A stretch of DNA of 64,000 bases from Rhodobacterales bacterium (lineage in GTDB: Bacteria > Pseudomonadota > Alphaproteobacteria > Rhizobiales > Stappiaceae), in NCBI GenBank assembly GCA_008107755.1, contig VIRH01000137.1, forward strand, positions 186,001 to 250,000, given 5' to 3'. The notes under the pieces were generated by a model that saw nothing but the letters and a program-made list of their open reading frames with translations, did no database searches and was not told the DNA's origin. Position numbers and translations under genes: made by a program. This document shows positions 9,017 through 16,991 of this stretch, in pieces (the stretch's first letter is position 1; each line of letters begins with the position of its first letter).

Positions 9017-10735
9017 TCAGTGCGTTGCCGGCGCCGGCGGGACGACAACGCCAGCCTTGCGCAAACCGTCGGCAACCAGCAGCTGATCTTCGTATGGAAT
9101 GTTGCGGGCGGAGAGTTCCCCCCAAAGGTTCTGGATGAAGTCAGGGGCAATGCGCTGGAACGCGGCCGCCTCCTTGCGGGCCTCCTCCACGCGTCCGGTC
9201 TGCGCGTAAATAATGGCTGCGATCCCGTGATAGGTCGGAACCTGATAGGCGTCCGACTGTTCGATCGCGCTTGTGGCGCAAGCGTAGTCTTCCTGCAGAT
9301 AGCAGACGAAGGCGAGGTTTCCCTGGTAGAAGCCTTCCTTTGCAGGATTGAGCAAGAGGGCTTTTTCCATAAGCGCGCGGCCGCGCGTCTTTTGGCCTGA
9401 CAAGCCGAAAATCTGCCCCGCCTGCCCAAGCAGGTCACTGTCGTTCGGATTTATCGCCAGCGCGCGATCGGCATAGTCGAAAGCCTCTTGTGGCTTGCCC
9501 GCAAAGAAAAGCGCCGTGGCGAGCGCCTGCAGGCCTCTGGCGTTGTCGTGATCGACCGACACCGCCCGGCGTGCAGCCTCCACTGCCCTGACAACGGCTC
9601 CCTCCTTTCGATTGAAGCCGTGGCGGAGCTCATCGACATAGACGAAGGACAGCATCGCCAGAGCGGTTGCGTAGGTCGGAAACTGCCCGACCGTACGCTC
9701 CAGGCACGCTCGCAGGGCATAATGCGTCTCCGGATCCGGCCTGTTGCGATAGGGGTAGTAGTCCAGGCTGCAGAAATACGCCTCCAGATCGTCCGGTGGG
9801 CCCTTGCCGTCGGCGATATCCGGCCTGTGAAAGACAACGCCGTCGGGCTGGGCGACCGCGCCGGCAACGGCGGCTGCGGTTTCCGCGGGAATGCGAAACA
9901 GGGCATCCGCCGTCAGCTCATGCTCATACGTCGACGTCCAGACAACCGCCCTCGTCGCGGTATCGATCAGCCGCGCACTGACGCGCACATGATCGGTATC
10001 GGTCCGGGCACTTCCTTCCAGCAGATACTCGGCGTGCAGTTCGGTTCGCAGTTGCTCCACATTCGCGCCGCCGTTAGCGCGGGAGGTCTGCACACCGAAA
10101 ACCGAAATCTCCTGAAACCGCGACAATGCTCCGACCAGCTCGTCCGTGATGGCCACCGCATAAGCGGCGGACATGTCTTCGGCGCCGAGATTTGAGAAAG
10201 GCAGCACCAGCACCTTCGGCTCCAGACGAGGGACCGCGGTTGCCGTGTTGCGTGTCACCGCGTCGTAGCCGATCCACGAAAAGGGAACGGCAAGCGCGAG
10301 GATTGCGAGAATGAGAACGATCGCCAGCGGGCGGCGGGGAACAACGACCGCACGCGGTGCCACCTCTGCCGGAAGCGACTCCCTCGGCTCGAAGCGATAG
10401 CCGAAACATGGCACGTAGCCGCCCTTGGGCAAGCCGATCACGACCGGATCACCGGTTCCCGCCGTGAGATAGTAGCGTTCCAGCGCCCGGCGCAGCCGGG
10501 CCGCCTCGATACGCACGACCGGGTCGCTCTGGGGATCGAATGTTTCGTCGCGCCCGAACACGTCGATAGCCACCGAGTAGGCCTTGATCCCGGACGACCG
10601 TCCTTCCAGCGTTTCGTCCACGACGTAGCGCAGGAACGAGACCACGCGGTCCGGCACCTTGAAATCCTCACTTGCGACGATCCGCTCGACTGCATCGCGG
10701 ATTTCCGGTGCCGTGGGTTCGGCTTTGTCCTGCAT
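9017..10735 (-). CDS. Membrane-anchored regulator-like protein with TolB-like and TPR domains
   Basis: A 572-aa protein of a family common in Rhizobiales but poorly characterised. Residues about 10-115 form a helical, DNA-binding-like N-domain (DPVVRIEAARLRRALERYY, then VVIGLPKGGYVPCFGY). A single membrane segment follows (about 135-155, PLAIVLILAILALAVPF). A TolB-N-like domain comes next (KVLVLPFSNLGAEDMS, about 173-290). The C-terminal half carries tetratricopeptide repeats (DHDNARGLQALATALFFAGK and NPNDSDLLGQAGQIF). The layout resembles ToxR/CadC-type one-component regulators. The ATG at 10735 follows GGGGCGAG; a TTG at 10756 is an alternative. It is divergent from the gene at 10924. DNA binding is inference. 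Confidence 0.7.
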   Translation of the reverse strand: MQDKAEPTAPEIRDAVERIVASEDFKVPDRVVSFLRYVVDETLEGRSSGIKAYSVAIDVFGRDETFDPQSDPVVRIEAARLRRALERYYLTAGTGDPVVIGLPKGGYVPCFGYRFEPRESLPAEVAPRAVVVPRRPLAIVLILAILALAVPFSWIGYDAVTRNTATAVPRLEPKVLVLPFSNLGAEDMSAAYAVAITDELVGALSRFQEISVFGVQTSRANGGANVEQLRTELHAEYLLEGSARTDTDHVRVSARLIDTATRAVVWTSTYEHELTADALFRIPAETAAAVAGAVAQPDGVVFHRPDIADGKGPPDDLEAYFCSLDYYPYRNRPDPETHYALRACLERTVGQFPTYATALAMLSFVYVDELRHGFNRKEGAVVRAVEAARRAVSVDHDNARGLQALATALFFAGKPQEAFDYADRALAINPNDSDLLGQAGQIFGLSGQKTRGRALMEKALLLNPAKEGFYQGNLAFVCYLQEDYACATSAIEQSDAYQVPTYHGIAAIIYAQTGRVEEARKEAAAFQRIAPDFIQNLWGELSARNIPYEDQLLVADGLRKAGVVVPPAPATH

Positions 10736-10764
10736 CGGTCTCGCCCCGCGGACCAAGAGAAATA

Positions 10765-10897
10765 TGACGTTACGTTACCACGGGATTGGCTGTCGAGGCC
10801 ACCTGTATGCGTAGAAACCTCATGGGCTCAGGGACGTAGGCTACATGTAACTTCTCTACCTTTCCTTGTATTCCCACCACCTCACTACGTAACGTCA
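10765..10897. promoter_or_regulatory. Widely spaced inverted repeat in a divergent promoter region
   Basis: TGACGTTACGT at 10765-10775 and its exact reverse complement ACGTAACGTCA at 10887-10897 bracket the divergent promoter region of the TPR regulator and the gene at 10924. Arm centres are 122 bp apart. Each arm is itself close to a palindrome (ACGTTACGT), so these may be two separate operator sites. Confidence 0.45.
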
Positions 10898-10923
10898 GCA
10901 CCATTAGGGCCGGGAAAGGTGTG

Positions 10924-11178
10924 ATGGCCATGGAGCAGGAGCTGGAAGCCGTCGTTCGTCTTTTCCCGAAGCGCCAGGCGGAAATCTCCAGGCTGCTTCG
11001 ATCCGACGAGGCCTTCGCGGGGATTTGCCGGGATCTCGCCGATGCACAGACGGCGTTCGCGCGGCGGTCGGCCGAGCCGGACAACGACCTGAACGCAAAG
11101 CGGGTCAATGAATACCAGGCGCTTGTCTCGGAGCTGGCGTCGGAGATCGAGGACCTGCTCGACCATCCACCCGGGTGA
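10924..11178 (+). CDS. Small protein of unknown function
   Basis: An 84-aa helical protein, MAMEQELEAVVRLFPKRQ at the start, rich in Glu, Ala, Arg and Leu, with no signal peptide, membrane segment or cysteine. The ATG at 10924 follows GGGAAAGG at a good distance; an in-frame GTG lies one codon upstream. Codon use fits its neighbours. It lies 86 bp before the DUF1254 gene on the same strand and is divergent from the TPR regulator, so all three may form one unit. I do not recognise the family. It looks like a short cytoplasmic helical-bundle protein, and a role as a small regulator or partner is only a guess. Confidence 0.6.
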   Translation: MAMEQELEAVVRLFPKRQAEISRLLRSDEAFAGICRDLADAQTAFARRSAEPDNDLNAKRVNEYQALVSELASEIEDLLDHPPG

Positions 11179-11264
11179 CGGCGAGGAGGAGCCTGAAACG
11201 GGTCCGGCCCGCGAGGCGAGCGGGCAGCAGCACATGCAAAAAGCAATCAAGCGAGGAGCACATC

Positions 11265-12737
11265 ATGTATCAATTCGGAAAGTCATTGCTGACGAATGTC
11301 TGCCGCAGCGCGGCGCCGGCCCTCGTCGTGGCAGCGCTGGCGGTGGCACCTGCCCACGCGCTGACCCAGGAGGAAGCCGACGCGATCGCGACGGAGGGTT
11401 ACGTCTATTTCTATTCGCTGATCACCATGGACCTGACCCGGGAACAGCTGACCAACGTGCCGGCAGGCGGCTCGTCCTATGGAGGCCCGGCAAACTGGTT
11501 CAACAATGTTCGCCAGTATCCGGCGGCCGACGACAAGACGGTGGTCCGGCCGAACTTTGACACGCTCTATTCCAGCGCCTGGCTCGACCTGACCAAGGAG
11601 CCGGTGGTGATTTCCGTTCCGGACACGGACGGACGCTACTATCTTCTGCCCATCCTGGACATGTGGACCAACGTGTTCGCGTCTCCCGGATGGCGGACGA
11701 CCGGAACGGAGGCACAGACCCTGCTGATCACGCCTCCGGGATGGAGACCCGACCTGCGCGACCGGTTTGCGGAAGAATACAAGCTGCCCGAGGACACGCA
11801 GCTGATCGAGGCGACCACGCCGCATGCCTGGATGATCGGTCGCATCAAGACCGACGGCCCGCACGACTATGACGCCGTTCACAAGATCCAGGACGCATTG
11901 AAGATCAGCCCCCTGTCGCAATGGGGCAAGGACCTCAAGGCCCCGCAGGTCACGGTCGACAAGAGTGTCGACATGAAGACACCGCCAAAGGTGCAGGTCG
12001 ACACGATGTCGGGCGAGACGTATTTCACCCGCGCAGCGGAACTCCTGAAGACCATCCCCCCGCATTCCACCGACCAGCCGATCCTCGCCCGGCTGAAGCA
12101 GATCGGGCTGGAAGCCGGCAAGAGCTTCGAGTTCGAAGAGGCCGACCCTGTCGTGAAGCAGGCAATCGAGAAGGCTCCCAAGGCCGGTCAGGACCTGATG
12201 GCGTGGAAACTGCCCAGGTTGGCAAGCATCGCGAACGACTGGTCCATGAACACGGACACGATGGGCGTTTACGGCAACTACTACCTGAAACGGTCGATCG
12301 TCTCCCAGGTCGGGCTTGGCGCCAATCAGGCGCAGGATGCGATCTATCCGCTCAATCTCGCCGACAGCACAGGTGCCCCCCTCAGCGGTGAAAACAACTA
12401 TGTGCTTCACTTCGAGAAATCGGAAATCCCGCCTGCAAACGGCTTCTGGTCGGTGACGCTTTACGACAAGCAGGGCTATCAGGTCGCCAATAGCCTGGAC
12501 CGCTTCGCCGTCTCAAGCTGGATGCCGTTCGTCTACAATGCGGACGGATCGCTGGATCTCTACTTCCAGAACGAGAGCCCCGGCAAGGACATGGAAGCCA
12601 ACTGGCTGCCGGCTCCCAAAGAGGCCTTCAATCTGACAATGCGTCTCTACGCCCCGAAGTCAGAGGCCTTGACCGGCAAGTGGGTACCGCCCGCGGTCAC
12701 AAAGGCAACCGCACTGCCGCATCTCGTAAGCCAGTAG
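11265..12737 (+). CDS. Exported DUF1254/DUF1214 domain protein
   Basis: A 490-aa exported protein. Start at 11265 (MYQFGKSLLTN) after GCGAGGAGCACATC. The signal peptide ends ALAVAPAHA, with cleavage before LTQEE. The N-terminal half matches DUF1254 (GYVYFYSLITMDLTREQLTN, then VVRPNFDTLYSSAWLDL). The C-terminal part matches DUF1214 (PANGFWSVTLYDKQGYQV, FQNESPGKDMEANWLPAP, then FNLTMRLYAPK). The family is widespread in proteobacteria and has no established biochemical role; it is predicted to be periplasmic and beta-rich. It is the last gene before a strong stem-loop shared with the convergent TRAP operon. Confidence 0.85.
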   Translation: MYQFGKSLLTNVCRSAAPALVVAALAVAPAHALTQEEADAIATEGYVYFYSLITMDLTREQLTNVPAGGSSYGGPANWFNNVRQYPAADDKTVVRPNFDTLYSSAWLDLTKEPVVISVPDTDGRYYLLPILDMWTNVFASPGWRTTGTEAQTLLITPPGWRPDLRDRFAEEYKLPEDTQLIEATTPHAWMIGRIKTDGPHDYDAVHKIQDALKISPLSQWGKDLKAPQVTVDKSVDMKTPPKVQVDTMSGETYFTRAAELLKTIPPHSTDQPILARLKQIGLEAGKSFEFEEADPVVKQAIEKAPKAGQDLMAWKLPRLASIANDWSMNTDTMGVYGNYYLKRSIVSQVGLGANQAQDAIYPLNLADSTGAPLSGENNYVLHFEKSEIPPANGFWSVTLYDKQGYQVANSLDRFAVSSWMPFVYNADGSLDLYFQNESPGKDMEANWLPAPKEAFNLTMRLYAPKSEALTGKWVPPAVTKATALPHLVSQ

Positions 12738-12795
12738 GCGCCTTCCGCCGAGCCGTGCAGCAGACGCGTCAGGCGGACCACGGCAGATGAAAAGA

Positions 12796-12830
12796 CACCG
12801 GCCCTCCTCCACTGCGGGGAAGGGCCGGTG
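12796..12830. terminator. Bidirectional stem-loop between DUF1254 gene and dctM
   Basis: Perfect 10-bp stem CACCGGCCCT / AGGGCCGGTG with a 15-nt loop, lying in the 123-bp gap where two operons converge. There is no long T-run on either side, so termination may be partial or may work as an mRNA end-stabiliser. Confidence 0.5.
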
Positions 12831-12860
12831 CCGTTATCAGGAATGCGCTCCGGTTTTTCC

Positions 12861-14171
12861 CTATAGCACCCAGGTCGCAATCGGCGGGAAGAACAGCAGC
12901 AGGGCCAGCACGATCAGCTGAAGCGCGATGAAGGGCAGCAGGGCCGTGTAGATGTGCTTCAGCGTGATCTCCGGCGGCGCAACGCTCTTGAGGTAGAATG
13001 CCGCCGGACCAAAGGGCGGCGTCAAGTAACTGACCTGCATGTTGACCGCAAAGAGAATGCCGAACCAGATCGGATCGTAGCCGAGGCTGACGATGATCGG
13101 GACGAAGATCGGCAGGGTCAGAAGCGCGATGCCGATCCAGTCCAGGATCATGCCGAGCACCAGCAGGATCAGCATCATCACCATGATGATGACCACCGGC
13201 GCGGCGTCCATGCCGAGGATGGTCGAGGAGACGAAACGATTGCCGCCCATCAGGTTGTAGACGCCGACCAGCACGGCCGCGGCGATGCCGATCCAGATGA
13301 TCATGCCGCAGGTTTCCAGCGTATGGACCAGGCTTTCCTGCAGCATGCGCAGGTTCAGCTCCCGCCTGAGCAGAGAGATGATCAGCACAGAGGACACGCC
13401 CAGCGCGGCAGCTTCCGTGATGGAGGCCACCCCGCCGTAGATCGAACCGAGAACCGCGATCACGATGAAGATCGGCGCGATGAGCGATTTCAGAGCGCTG
13501 ACAACCGACTCTTCGGCGTGTTCCTCGGCCGACATCGGCGGCCCGAGTTCCGGATCGCGCCAGCAGCGCACCAGAACATAGGCGATGTAGCACCCCAGCA
13601 GCAGCATGGCCGGCGTGATCGCTGCGACGAAGAGATCGGCGATGGAAACCCCGGCGACCAGACCGTAGATGATCAGGACGATGGAGGGCGGCATCATCGT
13701 GCCGAGTGAACCGCCGGCGCAGACGACGCCGATGGAAAGATCGCGGTCGTATCCGAGCCGCAGCATTTGCGGCAGGGCGAGAATGCCGAGCAGCACGATT
13801 TCCCCGCCGATGACACCGGACATGGCCGCCATCAGAATGGCAACGATCAGCGTCTGGACGGCGACACCGCCGGGCAATCGCCCCGCAAGCACCCTCATGC
13901 CGTTGAAGAGATCCCGCGCGATGCCCGAGCGGTCGAGCAGCGCCGCCATGAGCACGAACATGGGAATGGCGACGAGAGAATATTCGGTGATGAAGCCGAA
14001 GATACGCGAGGTGACGAGCGGAAGGGCGTTACCGCCGAACCACCCGAAGGTGAAGATCAGCGCGACGAGACCGGTGACCCAGGCGAGCGGCTGACCGGTA
14101 ATCAGCAGCGCGAAGATCATCGCGACGAGCAGGTAGGTTCCGTATTCGATGCCGATTGCGTTGAGGCCCAT
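12861..14171 (-). CDS. dctM: TRAP transporter large permease (DctM family)
   Basis: Main membrane subunit of a tripartite ATP-independent periplasmic transporter, 436 aa with about 12 hydrophobic segments. Typical DctM features are VAIPMFVLMAALLDRSG, AAMSGVIGGEIVLLG, and the cation/substrate region GGSLGTMMPPSIVLIIYG. It starts 1 bp after the dctQ stop. It is the last gene of the minus-strand sugar-acid operon. The substrate is not readable from the sequence; linkage to the dehydratase and lyase genes points to an aldonic-type sugar acid or related carboxylate. Confidence 0.9.
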   Translation of the reverse strand: MGLNAIGIEYGTYLLVAMIFALLITGQPLAWVTGLVALIFTFGWFGGNALPLVTSRIFGFITEYSLVAIPMFVLMAALLDRSGIARDLFNGMRVLAGRLPGGVAVQTLIVAILMAAMSGVIGGEIVLLGILALPQMLRLGYDRDLSIGVVCAGGSLGTMMPPSIVLIIYGLVAGVSIADLFVAAITPAMLLLGCYIAYVLVRCWRDPELGPPMSAEEHAEESVVSALKSLIAPIFIVIAVLGSIYGGVASITEAAALGVSSVLIISLLRRELNLRMLQESLVHTLETCGMIIWIGIAAAVLVGVYNLMGGNRFVSSTILGMDAAPVVIIMVMMLILLVLGMILDWIGIALLTLPIFVPIIVSLGYDPIWFGILFAVNMQVSYLTPPFGPAAFYLKSVAPPEITLKHIYTALLPFIALQLIVLALLLFFPPIATWVL

Positions 14172-14172
14172 T

Positions 14173-14742
14173 CTACTTGCCTCCCCGCGTCTGTGCCGGC
14201 TTCGTGCGGATCGCCTTGACGAGATGCAGAGCCGTCTGGACGAACATCAGGCAGACACAGAAGAGAATGATGATCTTCAGGAGGGCCGGCGTCGGCGGGT
14301 TCCACGCGGTGCCCGTTCCTTCCAGATGAATGTCCCCTGTCGGCGTGTGGGTCGCCTTCCAGGCCATGATCCAGCCGGCGTAGCCAAGGCCGGCGAAAAA
14401 GACCATCGCGATCAGGGAATTGACGATGTCGAGCCATCGCCGTGTTGCCGGGGAGACCGAGTCGTAGATCATGCGCACGCGGATGTGCTTGTCGCGGGCA
14501 AGCGCGATCGGTCCGCCGACCAGAAAGATTGCCCCAATCAGAAACGTCGTCGTTTCATGCGCCCAGTAGGTGGGACTGTCGAAGACGTATCGCGCAATCA
14601 CCTCATAAACGCTGACCGCGAACGCGACGAAAATGGCCCAGGCAAATATCTTTGCGGAATGGGCGATGATGCGATCAAGGCCCGTGCGGGTCTCCGCAGT
14701 GGTGTCTTCTGTATTCTCAACGATGTCCGGATTTTCCGACAC
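14173..14742 (-). CDS. dctQ: TRAP transporter small permease (DctQ family)
   Basis: Small membrane subunit, 189 aa, with four hydrophobic segments after a charged N-terminal tail of about 25 residues. The motif VIARYVFDSPTYWAHETTTF, carrying the conserved RYVF core, is diagnostic of DctQ. It lies between dctP and dctM. The 319-bp gap to dctP contains a hairpin that may lower its expression relative to the binding protein. Confidence 0.9.
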   Translation of the reverse strand: MSENPDIVENTEDTTAETRTGLDRIIAHSAKIFAWAIFVAFAVSVYEVIARYVFDSPTYWAHETTTFLIGAIFLVGGPIALARDKHIRVRMIYDSVSPATRRWLDIVNSLIAMVFFAGLGYAGWIMAWKATHTPTGDIHLEGTGTAWNPPTPALLKIIILFCVCLMFVQTALHLVKAIRTKPAQTRGGK

Positions 14743-15061
14743 GGCTGTCCTCCAGGATGAACAAGGCTGCGCCCGACCAGGGATCAGGCCGGGCGCAGGT
14801 CGGCTTTCGGTGGGAGCGATGGCGGAACCGCCATCGGCCTTGGCAACAAGAATTCAGGGCGATTGCCCTGTACCCGAGGGTCGAATGGGCGCGCAGATCG
14901 AAAGGTCGACCGCGTGCCCACTGCTTGCCGCCATTCTTCGAAACGAACCTTCCGGCCTGCTCGGAAAGGGAAAGGCCGGAAGGCTTTGGGCCTTTTCGGT
15001 GCGTCCCACAGACCGGAGAAACCGGACCGAAGGACGAAAGCCGGAACAGCCCGCGCATTCC
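14743..15061. other. Non-coding interval between dctP and dctQ
   Basis: These 319 bp between the binding protein and the small permease contain no credible gene. The main structure is the 11-bp hairpin at 14948-14983. The gap is long for a TRAP operon, so a second internal promoter for dctQM is possible, but I could not identify one. Confidence 0.6.
14948..14983 (-). terminator. Hairpin between dctP and dctQ
   Basis: Perfect 11-bp stem CCTTCCGGCCT / AGGCCGGAAGG with a 14-nt loop. On the minus strand it is followed by a weakly T-rich TTCGTTTCG. It probably acts as a leaky terminator or 3'-end protector of the dctP message. Confidence 0.6.
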
Positions 15062-16081
15062 TCAGAGCTGGTTACGGCCCTTCAGGAAGGCGACGACGGC
15101 GTCGTAGTAGCGCTGGGTCATTTCGGTCTTGCCGGCCCAGGTTTCCCATTCTTCCTGTGCGATGCGACGGAACTTCGCACGCTCGTCACCCGACCAGTTG
15201 ATGATCTCGATTTCCGGGTTCTCCTTGGCCGTCGCAACCGCTTCGGCGTCCAGCTTGCGGACCGAATAGACGTGATCGAAGATGAACTTGTCGACCGACG
15301 CTTCCAGGACCGCCTTCAGGTCGTCCGGCAGACCGTCCCAGGTTTCCTTGTTCATGGAAATGTCGATCAGAGGCAGGGAGTGAAAGCCCGGATAGAGCGG
15401 ATAATGGGCAATGTCGTTCATGCCCTGAGCCTGGTTGGTGGCGAACACCGTGTAGTCGGCCGCGTCGACCACACCCTTGTCGAGTGCGGTGAAGACTTCC
15501 GAACCCGGCAGGGCCACCGGAGACGCGCCAGCCTTGGAAAAGATCTCGTAGACCATGCCTTCAGGAGCACGCAGCTTCACGCCCTTCAGGTCGTCCACGG
15601 ACCGAATCGGCACGCTGGAAACGAAAGCTTCCGGCTCGGTCGCCGCAGCGCCGAGAAAATGCACGCCATAAGGCTCGACCAGCTCCGAATAAAGCTCATG
15701 GCCGCCACCGGACTGCATGAAGCCGATCAGCTCGAACGGGTCGCTCCACGCGCCGACGAGGTTACCCATCATGGCGAAAGCCGGGTCCTTGCCGGCGAAA
15801 TAACTCGGGTCGGTCAGGTGACCCTGGAGAATACCCGTGCCGACGGCTTCCAGCGTATCGGTGTGCGGGACAACTGCGCCAATCGGCAAGATCTCGATCT
15901 CGATGCGCCCACCGGACATCTTCTCGACGTTTTCCGCCCACTTCTGCTTGTTGACGAAACCGGGTTCGCCTGCAGTTTCCGAGGTCTGGAACGTCCAGTT
16001 GTAGTCAGCGGCAAATGCGGCGCCCGACAGGGCGATTGCGGACACGGATACGATCGCCGCGCCCAGGAACTTCTTCAACAT
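15062..16081 (-). CDS. dctP: TRAP transporter substrate-binding protein (DctP family)
   Basis: Periplasmic receptor of the TRAP system, 339 aa. Start at 16081 (MLKKFLGAAIVSVSA) follows GGGAGGAGTTGCAAG. The signal peptide ends LSGAAFA before ADYNW. Family landmarks include SVPIRSVDDLKGVKLRAPEG, whose Arg normally pairs with the substrate carboxylate, then GVVDAADYTVFATNQAQG and WDGLPDDLKAVLEA. A carboxylated ligand is therefore likely. It follows the rraA-like gene after 158 bp that hold two palindromes, so dctPQM may have its own promoter as well as read-through from the catabolic genes. Confidence 0.9.
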   Translation of the reverse strand: MLKKFLGAAIVSVSAIALSGAAFAADYNWTFQTSETAGEPGFVNKQKWAENVEKMSGGRIEIEILPIGAVVPHTDTLEAVGTGILQGHLTDPSYFAGKDPAFAMMGNLVGAWSDPFELIGFMQSGGGHELYSELVEPYGVHFLGAAATEPEAFVSSVPIRSVDDLKGVKLRAPEGMVYEIFSKAGASPVALPGSEVFTALDKGVVDAADYTVFATNQAQGMNDIAHYPLYPGFHSLPLIDISMNKETWDGLPDDLKAVLEASVDKFIFDHVYSVRKLDAEAVATAKENPEIEIINWSGDERAKFRRIAQEEWETWAGKTEMTQRYYDAVVAFLKGRNQL

Positions 16082-16106
16082 CTTGCAACTCCTCCCAGAG
16101 TCATTC

Positions 16107-16116
16107 AAATCGATTT
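16107..16116. promoter_or_regulatory. Palindrome upstream of dctP
   Basis: AAATCGATTT is a perfect 10-bp palindrome 26 bp upstream of the dctP start. Its central CG and flanking A/T resemble LacI-family half-sites, but it is unlike the palindromes at 19677 and 19787, so a different regulator would be needed. Confidence 0.3.
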
Positions 16117-16190
16117 AAATGGCTCGGACACCCCACCTCTGGGAGCGGCTGCCTCGAACCGTGCGTCAAGTTGTGCACGTATGACGCGCG

Positions 16191-16208
16191 CAATCAACAG
16201 GTTGATTG
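16191..16208. promoter_or_regulatory. Palindrome upstream of dctP
   Basis: CAATCAAC and GTTGATTG are perfect 8-bp inverted arms separated by AG, located 110 bp upstream of dctP in the gap after the rraA-like gene. The shape suits a dimeric GntR- or TetR-type repressor. No such regulator is encoded beside it. Confidence 0.4.
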
Positions 16209-16239
16209 AAAAACAATATTCTTTCCTAACGCAAGGCGC

Positions 16240-16980
16240 TTATCTTCCGTTGCGTTCCTGCCATTTCCGGTACTTTGTCAGGTTTTCCTCCCGAGTGCCC
16301 GGATAGAGACCGATGATCCCGGCTCCGCCCAGAACCTCCTCCATCACGAAGTCCTCATAGCTTTCCATTCCCAGGCATTCGTCAGCGATTTCCTCGGCCA
16401 GGTGGGCCGGAATGACCATGACGCCGTCCTTGTCGCCCAGAAGCACATCGCCCGGAAAGACAGCCGCATCACCGCAAGCGATCGGCACATTCATGTCGAG
16501 CGCTTCGTGAAGGGTGAGATTGGTCGGCGCGGACGGATTGGCACCATAGGCCGGCATGTCGAGCTTGCCGATGCCGTCGCAGTCGCGGAACCCTCCGTCG
16601 GAAACGATGCCCGCACAGCCGCGCATGGCGAGCCGGGTGACGAGGATGGAGCCTGCGGTCGCCGCTCTCGCATCCTTGCGCGCATCCATCACCAGCACAT
16701 GTCCGGGCGGGCAGGTTTCTACGGCCACGCGCTGCGGATGGCCGGGATCGCGGAAGACGGTGATCAGGTTGCGGTCCTCGCGCGCCGGAATGTAGCGCAG
16801 GGTGAAGGCCTGGCCGACCATCACCTCGTCCTTCGGGGCGACCGGTTTCACCCCCTGGATGAACTGGTTGCGAAGGCCGCGCTTGTAGAGCGCTGTCGCG
16901 ACGGAGGCTGTCGAGATCTTCCGGTATTTCTCGCGAGTCTGATCGGAGAGCACATAGGGGGCGGTTGCCTGATCGGTCAT
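16240..16980 (-). CDS. RraA-like protein (HMG/CHA-aldolase or oxo-acid decarboxylase family)
   Basis: A 246-aa protein of the RraA/4-hydroxy-4-methyl-2-oxoglutarate aldolase superfamily. The active-site motif is intact: GGFRDCDGI carries the Arg-Asp pair that binds metal and substrate, and GDKDGVMVIP is the usual C-terminal signature. Many members are annotated as RNase E inhibitors, but most catabolic-operon copies are metal-dependent lyases or oxaloacetate decarboxylases. Here it lies 11 bp after a DHDPS-family gene and before a TRAP transporter, so an enzyme role in sugar-acid breakdown is far more likely than RNA control. The exact substrate cannot be told. It has roughly 30 extra N-terminal residues compared with the minimal family. 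Confidence 0.8.
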   Translation of the reverse strand: MTDQATAPYVLSDQTREKYRKISTASVATALYKRGLRNQFIQGVKPVAPKDEVMVGQAFTLRYIPAREDRNLITVFRDPGHPQRVAVETCPPGHVLVMDARKDARAATAGSILVTRLAMRGCAGIVSDGGFRDCDGIGKLDMPAYGANPSAPTNLTLHEALDMNVPIACGDAAVFPGDVLLGDKDGVMVIPAHLAEEIADECLGMESYEDFVMEEVLGGAGIIGLYPGTREENLTKYRKWQERNGR

Positions 16981-16991
16981 TTCGGTCTCCC

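Noticed and set aside
12861..16081. TRAP system as the ectoine importer UehABC
   Set aside because: It is 44 kb from the ectoine genes and in line with the sugar-acid operon; ueh genes are normally next to enuR.
16240..16980. RNase E inhibitor RraA acting in RNA turnover
   Set aside because: The protein sits inside a catabolic and transport operon and keeps the metal/substrate Arg-Asp motif, so an enzymatic role is favoured over the name.
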